Positions 8,220-16,726 of a stretch of DNA of 64,000 nucleotides are shown in pieces (within the stretch, counting starts at the first letter, position 1; each line of letters opens with the position of its first letter). Both the position numbers and the translations under genes were made by a program. The notes beneath the pieces were generated by a model. That model searched no databases and was not told the DNA's origin. It saw only the letters and a list, made by a program, of their open reading frames with translations. Source of the DNA: Halomicrobium sp. LC1Hm. GTDB taxonomy: Archaea > Halobacteriota > Halobacteria > Halobacteriales > Haloarculaceae. The stretch spans positions 186,001 to 250,000 of the forward strand of contig NZ_CP044129.1 in NCBI RefSeq assembly GCF_009617995.1, written 5' to 3'.

Positions 8220-8998
8220 CTCCGCATCGACCCGCCGTCGATGGGCAGTGCCGTCCCGGTCACGTACGATGAGCGCACACTGGAGAGGAACGCGACCACG
8301 TCGCCCAGCTCTCGCGGGTCGGCGATCCGGTCGAGGGGCGCGTCGGACCACTCCGCTCGGCCCTGCTCGTAGCTGTCGTACTCGCCGCGTTCGACGGCGT
8401 CCTCGATCAGTTCCTGGATGCGTGGGGTCTCGTGAGCGCCGGGGAGGACCGCGTTGACCCGGACCTCGGGAGCGAACTCGCGGGCCTGTGTCTTCATGAG
8501 GCCGATGACGGCCCGCCGGACCGAGTTCGACAGCACGAGGTCGTCGATGACCTCTCTGACCGAGCGGGAGGTGATGTTGATGACCGTGCCGGCCTCGGAG
8601 TCCCGGAGGTGCGGGTAAGCAAAGCGAGTGGTCCACACCGCGCTCATCACGAGGAGGTCGTAGGCGTGGTACCAGTCGTCGTCGGTCGTCGAGCGGAAGT
8701 CCCCACTCGATGGGCCGCCGGCACTCGTGACGACGTGGTCCAGCCCGCCCAGTTCGTCGACGGTCTCCTCGACGAAGGCCGCGATGTGATCCTGGTCGGT
8801 GATGTCGGCCTCGACGGCCAGCACGTCGCCGTCGCCGGTCGCTTCGAGCTGTTCGCGAGCGGCGTCGACGTGGGACGCCGTGCGGCCACAGACCGCGACG
8901 TGAGCGCCCTCGCGGGCCAGCGCCGTGGCACTCGCCAGTCCGAGGCCGCTGGTCGCTGCGGTACACAGTGCGACGTTGCCGTCGAGTTCCAGATCCAT
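8216..8998 (-). CDS. Atypical short-chain dehydrogenase-like protein
   Basis: A 260-residue Rossmann protein of the SDR superfamily starting MDLELDG. The cofactor loop reads CTAATSGLG, so the first glycine of TGxxxGxG is replaced. NAG-like VTSAGG and the catalytic-strand Ser region (INITSRSV) are present, but the YxxxK pair is absent (LSNSVRRAVIGLMK aligns there). The C-terminus ends in the usual TGTALPIDGG. It resembles the 'BKR-like, atypical' SDR subgroup known to lack the catalytic tetrad. The enzyme may use altered chemistry or bind a nucleotide without turnover. The stop overlaps the preceding gene by CTAG. Confidence 0.85.
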   Translation of the reverse strand: MDLELDGNVALCTAATSGLGLASATALAREGAHVAVCGRTASHVDAAREQLEATGDGDVLAVEADITDQDHIAAFVEETVDELGGLDHVVTSAGGPSSGDFRSTTDDDWYHAYDLLVMSAVWTTRFAYPHLRDSEAGTVINITSRSVREVIDDLVLSNSVRRAVIGLMKTQAREFAPEVRVNAVLPGAHETPRIQELIEDAVERGEYDSYEQGRAEWSDAPLDRIADPRELGDVVAFLSSVRSSYVTGTALPIDGGSMRS

Positions 8999-9035
8999 GT
9001 GGCCCGATGCGCGCGGCAGCCCCAAAACGTCGTCG

Positions 9036-10601
9036 TCAGCGCCTCGACAGGCGAGTGCGATAGCGGTCGAGCAGCGTCTCGGCCAGCCGCCGCTCGGTCG
9101 GCGTGAACCCCAGCCACCGCAGGACGGCCGCGTAGGCCGCCAGTCCCGCGGCGGTGCCGACGACGAGCGCAGTCGTGGACGGGAGCGTCGCCTTCGCCCC
9201 GAGCGTGACGGCCGCGAGGACGGCCCCGGCGGCGATCGGTTGCAGGTGGAGGCGAGTGAACGGCTGGAGCCCTTCGAGCCGGTAGAGTACGGCGACCTCG
9301 AACCCGTTGTTCAGCGTCAGCATGAGCAGGTAGCTCGCGACCAGCCCGGGCAGGTCGTAGGCCAGCGTGAGCGGGACCGCGACCGCGATCAACAGGAGCG
9401 TGACGACGGTGTTGACGAGCAACAGTGCGCGCTGGTTGTCGGTCATCGTCAACAGGATTCCGACGCTGCCGGCCGCACACGCGCCGTACTGGGCGACGAC
9501 GAAACCCGGCAGGAGCGGCGCGTACTCGACGAACGTCGGCCCGAACAGCGCCATGACGGCTTCGCGATACACCACGACGGGGACCGACAGCGCCGTCACG
9601 CCCACGAGGACGATCCGGCTGGTCACGTGATAGAGTCGCGACAGCGCGGCCCGCGACTCTTCCTCGTGCAGGGCCGCCGCGACGGGCGGGATGAACTGAT
9701 TGATCCCCATGAGCGGAAGTCTGACCAGCGAGCCGAGCAGGACGCCGACGGAGAAGACGCCCCCCGCGACGCCAGAGAGGAAGAGCGCGATCAGCGGGTA
9801 AAAGCCCAGGCGCTGGACGACCGTCGCGAACCCGCCCGCGAACAGCGGCGCGGTGTAGCGGACGTAGCGCCGCCAGATAGAGCCCTCGCCGTCGGCGCGC
9901 AGTCGCGGCCGGACGCCGCGATCACGGGCCAGCCACACGGCGGCGACGACGCCGACCAGCCCCATCACCGCGACCACGCCCAGCGCCACCGCCGCCAGAT
10001 CGCCGAAGAGGATCGTCCCGGCGACGCCGACCAGCAGCTGGCCCGTCGGGACGGCGATCCGGAGCGTCAGCGTCAGCGGCCCGACGGCCTCGAAGCCGCG
10101 GAACATCTCGGCGACGGTAAAGAGCCAGACGCTGGCCGGCAGCCCGACGGCGAAGATTCGCAGGAAGGTCCCGAACCGCTCGCCCTCGCCGGTCACCGTG
10201 ACGGCAAGCGGCGTCGCGACGTACAGGGCCGCACCGAACAGCGTCGCGACGCCGAGCAACAGGACGCTCGCGACGGTCAGCAACGCGTCGCGCTCGGCGT
10301 CGCTGTCGGCGTTCGGGAGGAAGCGACTCAGGCCGGAGCGAAAGCCAAGCGCGAGGTGCAACAGGAAGCGCTGGAGCCTGCGTGCGACCGCGAAGACGCC
10401 GTAGGCCCCGGCGCTGAAGCCGTTCGTCAGGACGGCGGTGAACGCCAGCGTGAGCGCGCGCTGGAAGAGAATCCCCGGAATCGAGACCGTCGCACCGTGG
10501 GCGACCCGTTCCAGCGCGTCGTCGAGGGTCGCCTCGACGGACGCCTCGCTGTGCTCGTCGCTGCGAGCGGTGTCTGACTCGGGCGAGGACGCCGATGGCA
10601 C
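9036..10601 (-). CDS. Polysaccharide/oligosaccharide flippase (MOP superfamily)
   Basis: A 521-residue membrane protein with about 12-14 helices, a 40-residue acidic Ser-rich N-terminus, and the arrangement of Wzx/AglR-type exporters (GATVSIPGILFQRALTLAFTAVLT as helix 1, then FSAGAYGVFAVARRLQ). It should flip lipid-linked glycans across the membrane for surface polysaccharide or S-layer glycosylation. It lies 37 nt upstream of the SDR gene's end-to-start order on the same strand (gene order flippase then SDR), so the two may be cotranscribed. Substrate unknown. Multidrug MATE activity is a less likely alternative. Confidence 0.85.
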   Translation of the reverse strand: MPSASSPESDTARSDEHSEASVEATLDDALERVAHGATVSIPGILFQRALTLAFTAVLTNGFSAGAYGVFAVARRLQRFLLHLALGFRSGLSRFLPNADSDAERDALLTVASVLLLGVATLFGAALYVATPLAVTVTGEGERFGTFLRIFAVGLPASVWLFTVAEMFRGFEAVGPLTLTLRIAVPTGQLLVGVAGTILFGDLAAVALGVVAVMGLVGVVAAVWLARDRGVRPRLRADGEGSIWRRYVRYTAPLFAGGFATVVQRLGFYPLIALFLSGVAGGVFSVGVLLGSLVRLPLMGINQFIPPVAAALHEEESRAALSRLYHVTSRIVLVGVTALSVPVVVYREAVMALFGPTFVEYAPLLPGFVVAQYGACAAGSVGILLTMTDNQRALLLVNTVVTLLLIAVAVPLTLAYDLPGLVASYLLMLTLNNGFEVAVLYRLEGLQPFTRLHLQPIAAGAVLAAVTLGAKATLPSTTALVVGTAAGLAAYAAVLRWLGFTPTERRLAETLLDRYRTRLSRR

Positions 10602-10689
10602 GGGCTACCGTGTCCGACGGGCTCGAATAAATCCGATGATCCACTCTCAGTGGCTGGGAAAAAACGGGTGACTGTCCACCCCGGCGGCG

Positions 10690-11124
10690 CTATCCGCCCC
10701 AGAAGTTGTCGCGGCTGCCGAGACGCTCGCCGTCGTCGTCGTCCTCGCCCTGGTACCCCTCGTCTTCGTCGTCTTCTCCGTCGTCCTCGTCCAGTTCGAG
10801 GCGCTCGACCTCGTCGGCGCGGGCGTGGTTCGACCGGACCTTCGTGATCCGGACGCGGGCCTTCGCCGGTGGGAGGAGGCCGTCGACCATCACGATGAAG
10901 CCGTCCTCGGTGCGGCCGACGCCGGCACCGCTCTCGTGGATGTCGTCGACCTCGACGACGACCTCCTCGCCGAGTTTGACGGGCTGGCTCTTCAGATCCG
11001 AGATCGGCTGATTGTAGTGGTTGCACCACTCGGCACCACCGCGGTCGCCGTAGTGTTGACACCCCATCCCCTCGATGCGCTCGCTAAACTCGGGGCAGTC
11101 GTCCGCGAGTGGACAGTCGGCCAT
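10690..11124 (-). CDS. TRAM domain protein with N-terminal Cys cluster
   Basis: A 144-residue protein. Cys4, Cys10, Cys22 and Cys34 form a putative small metal site. A TRAM beta-barrel follows (PVKLGEEVVVEVDDIHESGAGVG to GLLPPAKARVRITKV, about residues 46-102), and the C-terminus is an Asp/Glu-rich tail ending NFWGG. TRAM domains bind RNA; haloarchaea use small TRAM proteins that may act as RNA chaperones, as shown for methanogen TRAM0076 (family knowledge). The start MADCPLAD is preferred over the upstream ATG at 11151 because conserved homology should begin at the Cys cluster. Confidence 0.85.
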   Translation of the reverse strand: MADCPLADDCPEFSERIEGMGCQHYGDRGGAEWCNHYNQPISDLKSQPVKLGEEVVVEVDDIHESGAGVGRTEDGFIVMVDGLLPPAKARVRITKVRSNHARADEVERLELDEDDGEDDEDEGYQGEDDDDGERLGSRDNFWGG

Positions 11125-11226
11125 GCGACTGGCTACTGTGGCCGTCGGCAAAACGCTTACGAGAGACGGTTTCTCGGGGCCGAACGGCGTCGTGTGGGCG
11201 CGTCGAGGCCTGGGGACGGCACTCGG

Positions 11227-11847
11227 TCACGCGAGCAGCGCCGCGTCGTCCGTTCGCCGGAGCCGCGACCGGGGGAACGAGTACCGGCGGTCGCCGTCGC
11301 CCAGATACGCCACCTCGACGACGACGTCGTCGGCCGGATACCCCTCGTTGGTGGGGTAGGCCGCGACCGTACAGTCCGCGGCGTCGACGCGGACGTCGTC
11401 GGCCCGCCGATCGGTGACGCGGACGACGACCAGCCGGTCGCCCGTCTCTCGATCGAGGACGACCGTCCCCGGATCGAGCGCGCAGGTCGCACAGAGGTGG
11501 GGCGTCGGGGCGTCCTCGGGAACGAACGTCTCGGTCCGGCAGGCGTCACACGCCGCCCGGACCTGTCCCGGCGGTGGGACCCGGGCGGCGGTGATCTCGA
11601 TGGCCACCCGGCGGACGTGCTTGCACCGCCGGCCTCTGATCTCGTGGTCGGGGCAGGTACAGCTACCGGTCGTCGCGTCGACGACGTAGGTCGCACCGCT
11701 CTCGGAATCGACGGCGTAGCGCGAGCCCGGGAGCGACCGTACCGCCATCGCCTCCGTCCAGGCGCGAGCGGCCCGCTCGTCGAGTCGTCGAAGGTCGGGA
11801 GCCAGTGCAGTCTTGCGCGGCGCGTCGGCGGGATCGATGAGCGTCAT
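11227..11847 (-). CDS. SWIM zinc finger protein
   Basis: A 206-residue protein. A classic SWIM motif CxCx(n)CxH is formed by Cys63, Cys65, Cys75 and His77 (CTCPDHEIRGRRCKH). A second putative zinc ribbon uses Cys100, Cys103, Cys119 and Cys122, followed by a beta-rich C-terminal domain (RLVVVRVTDRRADDVRV). SWIM proteins act in DNA or protein contacts, and some archaeal ones assist recombination. No partner gene is adjacent that fixes the role. An in-frame GTG 12 nt upstream is an alternative start. Confidence 0.85.
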   Translation of the reverse strand: MTLIDPADAPRKTALAPDLRRLDERAARAWTEAMAVRSLPGSRYAVDSESGATYVVDATTGSCTCPDHEIRGRRCKHVRRVAIEITAARVPPPGQVRAACDACRTETFVPEDAPTPHLCATCALDPGTVVLDRETGDRLVVVRVTDRRADDVRVDAADCTVAAYPTNEGYPADDVVVEVAYLGDGDRRYSFPRSRLRRTDDAALLA

Positions 11848-11997
11848 AGTGGTGGACACGGGTGTTTGGGCGGGGTGTGTCCGTACGAACAGGTAGGTGC
11901 TCCAGCAGCCTAAATCGCTCGGCCGGTGTGGAGCGTCACCCGACGGGTGACAGCGATGCCACCGCCAGCATATGTGTCTCGACGCCCAACGAGCGGT

Positions 11998-12750
11998 ATG
12001 AGCCAGCAGACGACGACGGAGATCTACACGGCCCCGCGGACGGACGTGTCCCAGAACCAGGGCAAGTTCCGGACCCACTTCAACTTCCCCGGCCGGAACC
12101 ACCCGGATCACGAGGACCACGGCTACGGCCCGCTGGCGACGGTCGTCGAGTCGTTCATGGACCCGGACACGCTGATCGGGATGCACCCCCACCGCAACGA
12201 GGAGATCGTCTCCTGGGTCCCAGCGGGCGTGATGCGCCACGACGACCGGCGGGGCAACGACCTCGTCACCGACAGCGAGCACGTCATGGCGATGAACGCC
12301 GGCCGGGAGTTCTGGCACGCCGAGCGGACCGATGCCGACGATCCGCCGCTGCGGATGCTCCAGATCTTCGTCCGGCCCCACAGCCTCGACCTGGACCCCG
12401 ACATCCAGCACGAACCCCTCCCCGACCCGGTCGACGGCGAGTGGCGTCGCGTGTTCGGCCCCGAGGGGTCGGACGCCCCCGTCACGGTTCGCAACGAGGT
12501 GGACCTGTACGATCTGCGACTCGACGAGGGCGACGAGATCACGCTCCCGGAGCGAGCGGGCCGGGACACCTACGTCTACGTGTTCGAGGGAGCAGCGACC
12601 GTCGACGACGCGACGCTGGCGGAGACCGAGAGCGCACTGGTCGTCGGCGACGGAACGGCGACGCTCACGGCGGAGGACGACGCCATCGTCGTCGCGTTCC
12701 TCATCGACCCCGACGCGCCGGTCACGCGACAGGGGACGATCGGACGGTGA
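11998..12750 (+). CDS. Pirin family protein
   Basis: A 250-residue bicupin. The metal-binding residues typical of pirin are visible in the first cupin (MHPHRNEEIVSWVPAGVMRH, and later EFWHAERT), so the Fe site looks complete. The second cupin (YVYVFEGAATVDDATLAE) is degenerate, as usual. Members act as quercetinases or redox-sensing regulators; which applies here is unknown. I chose the start MSQQTTTEIY because it begins the conserved first strand and has an AT-rich box (CATATG, 11967-11974) about 27 nt upstream. Its TGA directly abuts the right-end hairpin of a decayed IS200/IS605-type element. Confidence 0.88.
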   Translation: MSQQTTTEIYTAPRTDVSQNQGKFRTHFNFPGRNHPDHEDHGYGPLATVVESFMDPDTLIGMHPHRNEEIVSWVPAGVMRHDDRRGNDLVTDSEHVMAMNAGREFWHAERTDADDPPLRMLQIFVRPHSLDLDPDIQHEPLPDPVDGEWRRVFGPEGSDAPVTVRNEVDLYDLRLDEGDEITLPERAGRDTYVYVFEGAATVDDATLAETESALVVGDGTATLTAEDDAIVVAFLIDPDAPVTRQGTIGR

Positions 12751-12798
12751 CATCCTCCGCGCCGTAAACGGCGCGGCTTCCCTGCATGGGAATACCGG
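12751..12798 (-). mobile_element. Right-end hairpin of IS200/IS605-type element
   Basis: Immediately after the pirin stop is a near-perfect hairpin (CCGCGCCGTAAACGGCGCGG), followed by GGCTTCC and a CATGGGAATACC stretch. I recognise this as the characteristic right end downstream of haloarchaeal tnpB genes, where a guide-type omega/sot RNA normally ends. The tnpB orientation is minus. No intact left end or TnpA gene is present. Confidence 0.65.
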
Positions 12799-13105
12799 TT
12801 AACTACCGGGAGTGGGTTCCGACCCGACCTCGCCGAGCGTCATCTGCCGTGGTTGGCTCTGCTCGGTGGGGGTCGCGGCGCTGTCACAGGCGCTCCCATC
12901 CCGTGAGATGTCATCGCCCGCCGGTTTCAGCGGCAGGCTCTCACCCCACGGGTCGTGGCGGTCAGCGATGTTGACCGCCGTGGCCAGAAATCGGAGATTT
13001 CTGGCTGCCCGCCAGACGTAGTCTGGCGACCGCGTTGATGTCTGCGTGGTACTCCGACATCCAACACTCGTCGTTTGTACACCGAAACTCATCGCCGTCC
13101 CGATC
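12799..13105 (-). pseudogene. TnpB (OrfB) remnant, C-terminal end only
   Basis: The minus strand encodes the end of an IS200/IS605-family TnpB. The zinc-finger piece DEFRCTNDECWMSEYHADIN lies in one frame near 13036-13092. The C-terminal tail NIADRHDPWGESLPLKPAG...SEPTPGS lies in another frame and runs to the stop at 12799. Between them is an inserted or duplicated stretch plus a frameshift. The RuvC catalytic core and everything before the finger are gone; an in-frame stop precedes the finger piece. It cannot make an active nuclease. The non-coding right-end structure is still intact. Confidence 0.8.
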
Positions 13106-13133
13106 TCACTGAGCGTCGCGAAGTGAGGCTGCC

Positions 13134-13177
13134 GGCGACCTGCCGGGTCCTCCGGACCGCTCGGTCGCCCGGATGCT
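13134..13177 (-). repeat. 44-bp dispersed repeat C, copy 1
   Basis: This 44-bp stretch recurs on the opposite strand at 48137-48180 with one mismatch (CCTCCGG here, CCTTCGG as complement there). It lies just beyond the point where TnpB homology stops. Its nature is unknown; it may be the junction of an insertion or a small repeat family. Confidence 0.8.
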
Positions 13178-13213
13178 ACGGCAAACGTGCGGTCAGTACA
13201 GGTGGTGAGTCTA

Positions 13214-13426
13214 TCAGTCCGATTTTTGAACGTTGTCAGATTTAGAACCAAGTGTAGAAAAAAGCACGACCAGTAGCGTGCATACACCGATGACACCGAG
13301 ATAGATATTAGCTCGCCCTGCTGTCGCCCAATACTCGTAAGACAGGTCGATAGCGATGACTGCAGAGATTACGACAAGGAGGAACTGGATAGGTTTACTA
13401 GACCAGTATTTGGAAAGGGGGACCAT
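13214..13426 (-). CDS. Small AT-rich membrane protein
   Basis: A 70-residue protein with two hydrophobic helices (PIQFLLVVISAVIAIDLSY and YLGVIGVCTLLVVLFSTL) and short polar ends. Its codon use is clearly richer in A/T than the surrounding chromosome (many Ile, Lys and Asn codons), in keeping with a transferred segment next to the TnpB scar. A TATA-like CTTTATTGG lies about 24 nt before the ATG on the minus strand, supporting expression. No family recognised. Confidence 0.55.
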   Translation of the reverse strand: MVPLSKYWSSKPIQFLLVVISAVIAIDLSYEYWATAGRANIYLGVIGVCTLLVVLFSTLGSKSDNVQKSD

Positions 13427-13560
13427 ATCTCTTCCAGACGGTCATCCAATAAAGAGGTACGGACGCCTGACTAGTGAACTCGCAGCCGTACGGACCGACA
13501 GATCTGAGTCGATGCCGAGACGCCGTCTGTCGAGAGGTTACGACGACGTACCCGAACGGG

Positions 13561-14352
13561 CTACTCGCCGACTGGCTGTGCGAACCCGAAGTTGGGTTTC
13601 ACGTCGTCGACCCGGACCGTGACGGTGTCGCCCGTTTCGGTCCCGGAGACGAACAGCGTGTACCCCTCGACCTTGGCGATGCCGTCGCCTTCGCTGCCCA
13701 CGTCCTCGATGGTGACTTCCACCGTGTCGCCCTCGCGGACCGGCGCGGTGAGAAAGCCCTTCGCGACGAGGTACAGCTCCGACGACGAGTCCCGAGAGGC
13801 GTCGGGCCGGACCTGCCGGACGTACTCGAACTCGCTCTCGATGTCGGCCTCCAGGTCGGCGAGGTCCTGGCCGTCGAACACCTTCACCGCGAAGTCGCCG
13901 CCGGTCGCGAGCACGTCCTCGGCGACCGCGAACGCCTGGCGTGCGAGGTGGATCGAGCGGGCGTGATCGAGGTCGTACTCCCCGGTCATGTTCGGCGCGA
14001 GGTCGGAGATGACCACGTCGACCGGCCGCTCGTCGCCCTCGGCACCGACTACGTCGCGCACCTCCGCTTTCGTCGCCTCGTCGGTCATGTCCCCGCGGAT
14101 CGTCTCGACTTTCGGATCGGGGTCGTCGAGGTCGTCGATGCGCTGGCGGTCGACGCCGATCACGACACCGCCGCTGCCGACGCGTTCAGCGGCGACCTGC
14201 ATCCAGCCGCCGGGTGCGGCCCCGAGGTCCAGCACCGTCCGGTTCTGGCCCAGCAGGCCGGCGGTCTCGTCGAGTTGCTGTAGCTTGTAGGCCGAACGGG
14301 CGCGATACCCCTCTTGCTTGGCCCTGTTGTAGTAGTCGTCTTTCCCGGACAT
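13561..14352 (-). CDS. rlmE: 23S rRNA (uridine-2'-O-)methyltransferase RlmE with TRAM domain
   Basis: A 263-residue FtsJ/RrmJ-type methyltransferase that 2'-O-methylates a uridine in the 23S rRNA A-loop. The N-terminal RSAYKLQQLDE carries the first Lys of the K-D-K-E tetrad. VLDLGAAPGGWMQVAAE binds S-adenosylmethionine, VVISDLAPNMTG gives the catalytic Asp, FAVKVFDG the second Lys, and SSSELYLVAKGF the Glu. A C-terminal TRAM domain (about residues 203-256) is an RNA-binding addition typical of haloarchaeal versions. Complete, with no sign of decay. Confidence 0.93.
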   Translation of the reverse strand: MSGKDDYYNRAKQEGYRARSAYKLQQLDETAGLLGQNRTVLDLGAAPGGWMQVAAERVGSGGVVIGVDRQRIDDLDDPDPKVETIRGDMTDEATKAEVRDVVGAEGDERPVDVVISDLAPNMTGEYDLDHARSIHLARQAFAVAEDVLATGGDFAVKVFDGQDLADLEADIESEFEYVRQVRPDASRDSSSELYLVAKGFLTAPVREGDTVEVTIEDVGSEGDGIAKVEGYTLFVSGTETGDTVTVRVDDVKPNFGFAQPVGE

Positions 14353-14441
14353 AGTCAGTTGTCCGGAGTAGCCCGCCGAGACGGATAACTCGCTCGAAGA
14401 ATATATCGGGAAGCGACGGCTAAAGAGGTCGCGGTAGCGAG

Positions 14442-14519
14442 ACTGCTGGCAGTCACTGTTTCAGACGATTTGCGACCCCAGGGTCGCAAAATGGGTTACA
14501 GGCGGACGGCCCGCAGTAC
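14442..14519. repeat. Diverged copy of palindromic repeat family A
   Basis: A 78-nt stretch with the family A architecture: an ACTGCTGGCAGTCACT start, a central hairpin (TTTGCGACCCC with its complement around 14469-14490), then a GTTACAG segment and an AGTAC end. It matches the clear copies at 32.8, 48.0 and 50.8 kb in length and hairpin position but has many substitutions. It lies 120-200 nt upstream of nirK. A stand-alone terminator after the gene region is the alternative. Confidence 0.5.
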
Positions 14520-14607
14520 GAAGGCATAGCTATCGTCGTGTAGTAGTACGTGTTTTCTATACATCCCGAACTGGTTCGGGTGCTTCTGACGGCCTGAGAA
14601 CCCGCTT

Positions 14608-14618
14608 CTGTATATATG
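14608..14618 (+). promoter_or_regulatory. TATA box for nirK
   Basis: CTGTATATATG is centred about 27 nt before the ATG at 14641. This spacing predicts a leaderless or near-leaderless nirK transcript and supports this start over the internal ATG at 14659. Confidence 0.65.
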
Positions 14619-14640
14619 TGGTCTGGGCAGAAAGGTACAG

Positions 14641-15753
14641 ATGTCGGAGGCAAGCTCAATGTCATCCATTCCACGCTCGACGCGTCGCCGCGTGCTCAAG
14701 GCGCTCGGTGTCGGCGGGACGGCCGCCCTCGCTGGCTGTACCGCGCCGAGCAACCAGGAGGCGACCGAGGTATCGACGACTGATCGCGCGACCCCACAGG
14801 AGCCAAGCATGAACCCAGCCAAGGAGACCGACGTCGACCGTATCGCCGCTGATCCGACCGACATTCCCGAGCCGATCGATCGGGACGAACCCGAGACGGT
14901 CGAGGTCGAGTTGACGACCAAGGAGTTGGTCGCCGAGGTCGAGCCCGGCGTCACGTACACGTACATGGCCTTCGAGGACCAGATTCCCGGGCCGATGATC
15001 CGCGTGCGGAAGGGCGACACCGTCGAGCTGACCATCACGAACGAGGAGGGTAACTCGATGCCCCACAACATCGACCTCCACGCGGTGCGCGGTCCCGGCG
15101 GCGGCGCGGAGGCGTCGATGGTGGCACCGGGCGAGACCGAGACCTTCCGGTTCAAGGCGACGTACGCGGGCTCGTACATCTACCACTGTGCCGTGCCGAA
15201 CCTCGACTACCACATCTCCTCGGGGATGTTCGGCATGATCCTCGTCGAACCGGAAGAGGGGCTGCCCGAGGTCGATCACGAGTTCTACTTCGGCCAGCAC
15301 GAGCTGTACACGACGGGCGAGGCCAGCGAAGCGGGCCACCACGACTTCGACTTCGAGTCGATGAAGGCAGAGGACCCGACCTACGTCCTCACCAACGGGG
15401 AGAAGTACGCGATCACGCCCGACGTCCACGGCGCGCCGACGATGCAGGTGGGCGACACCGCGAGGGTGTACATGGCGGTTGGCGGTCCGAACCTCGATTC
15501 GAGCTTCCACCCCATCGGCTCCGTCTGGGACGAGGTGTACCCACAGGGTGCTATCGAGAGCGATCCCCACGTCAACGTCCAGACGACGCCGGTCAAGCCC
15601 GGATCGACGGTCATCGCGACGCTGCACGCCGAGGTGCCCGGTGCGATCAAGCTCGTCGACCACGCGCTCACCCGAGTCGCTCGCAAGGGTAACATGGCCG
15701 TCATCATGCGGGAAGGCGACGAACAACCCGACGTGTTCGACCCCGAGCCCTGA
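14641..15753 (+). CDS. nirK: Copper-containing nitrite reductase
   Basis: A 370-residue two-cupredoxin enzyme reducing nitrite to nitric oxide outside the membrane. A Tat-type signal (RSTRRRVLKALG, then LAGC at 30-33) predicts a lipid-anchored Cys33. Type 1 copper ligands are His142, Cys183, His191 and Met196. Type 2 ligands are His147, His182 and His341. The catalytic Asp145 and His290 are present, so the enzyme looks fully competent. It stands alone here; the nearby halocyanin (22.6 kb) could be an electron donor, which is inference. The strong TATA box suggests tight, probably oxygen- or nitrate-linked control, but no operator is recognisable. Confidence 0.95.
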   Translation: MSEASSMSSIPRSTRRRVLKALGVGGTAALAGCTAPSNQEATEVSTTDRATPQEPSMNPAKETDVDRIAADPTDIPEPIDRDEPETVEVELTTKELVAEVEPGVTYTYMAFEDQIPGPMIRVRKGDTVELTITNEEGNSMPHNIDLHAVRGPGGGAEASMVAPGETETFRFKATYAGSYIYHCAVPNLDYHISSGMFGMILVEPEEGLPEVDHEFYFGQHELYTTGEASEAGHHDFDFESMKAEDPTYVLTNGEKYAITPDVHGAPTMQVGDTARVYMAVGGPNLDSSFHPIGSVWDEVYPQGAIESDPHVNVQTTPVKPGSTVIATLHAEVPGAIKLVDHALTRVARKGNMAVIMREGDEQPDVFDPEP

Positions 15754-15826
15754 CGACGGTCGTCGCCGCACGCGCACGCGATGAATGGCGTCTTTTTTAA
15801 TGGATGGGGGCGTAGCCGTGGCCAAG

Positions 15827-16570
15827 ATGTTCAACGCCATCGTGAGCGCAGACACGCTCCAGGCGACACTCGACTCCGTGAGCGTGCTGGTGGACGAGTG
15901 CAAGATCCACCTGAACGAGGAGGGCCTCGAAATTCGCGCCGTCGATCCCGCAAACGTCGGGATGGTCGATCTCACACTCGAAGCCGCAGCCTTCGAATCC
16001 TACGAGACCGACGGCGGCCTCATCGGTGTCAACCTCTCGCGGCTCGAAGACATCGCCGGCATGGCCGACGCCGGACAGCTCGTCCACCTCGAACTGGACG
16101 AAGAGACGCGCAAGCTCCACATCGCCATCGACGGGCTGGAGTACACGCTCGCGCTGATCGACCCCGACTCGATCCGACAGGAGCCGGATCTGCCGGATCT
16201 CGACCTGGCGGCCCACGTCGTCATCGAGGGCAAAGACATCGACCGTGCCGTCACCGCCGCCGACATGGTCTCCGATCACATCGCGCTGGGTGTCGACGCC
16301 ACCGACGAACTGTTCTACGTCGACGCCGAGGGCGACACCGACGACGTCCACCTCGAACTCGACCGCGAGGACCTGATCGATCTCACGCCCGGCGACGCTC
16401 ACTCGCTGTTCTCGCTCGACTACCTGCAGAACATGAACAAGGCGATCCCGAAAGACGCCGAGGTCCGGATGGAGCTTGGCGACGAGTTCCCCGTCAAGAT
16501 GCACTTCGACTTCGCCGAGGGACAGGGATCGGTCACCTACATGCTCGCGCCGCGCATCCAGAGCGAGTAA
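15827..16570 (+). CDS. pcn: DNA polymerase sliding clamp (PCNA)
   Basis: A 247-residue ring clamp subunit, the usual archaeal length. Two PCNA domains are evident: [19 protein letters not shown]...[18 protein letters not shown] in the first, and an acidic second domain ending [11 protein letters not shown]. The surface is strongly acidic, typical of haloarchaea, where cations replace basic contacts to DNA. It forms a trimer that tethers polymerase, ligase and FEN1. Start MFNAIV is chosen by homology; a TATA-like CTTTTTTAAT about 30 nt upstream supports it. A GTG 9 nt earlier is possible. Confidence 0.96.
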   Translation: MFNAIVSADTLQATLDSVSVLVDECKIHLNEEGLEIRAVDPANVGMVDLTLEAAAFESYETDGGLIGVNLSRLEDIAGMADAGQLVHLELDEETRKLHIAIDGLEYTLALIDPDSIRQEPDLPDLDLAAHVVIEGKDIDRAVTAADMVSDHIALGVDATDELFYVDAEGDTDDVHLELDREDLIDLTPGDAHSLFSLDYLQNMNKAIPKDAEVRMELGDEFPVKMHFDFAEGQGSVTYMLAPRIQSE

Positions 16571-16726
16571 CGCTGCCAACTACGTCTGGGGAGAAGCTCG
16601 CCAGATCGCGAATACCGCGTCGCAGTGACGGCCAGCGGTGTCACGCGTTTTGCTGCTGTCTCCCGATATCACCCCCAGCCAGAGCGATCGATCGGACAGC
16701 GTCGCGGGATCGATCGGGAGATGACA
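16571..16726. other. Spacer between converging genes
   Basis: The 156 nt between pcn and the converging membrane gene contain no open frame or repeat that I can support; it includes a GATCGATCG-type short palindrome cluster around 16686-16712. Confidence 0.4.
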
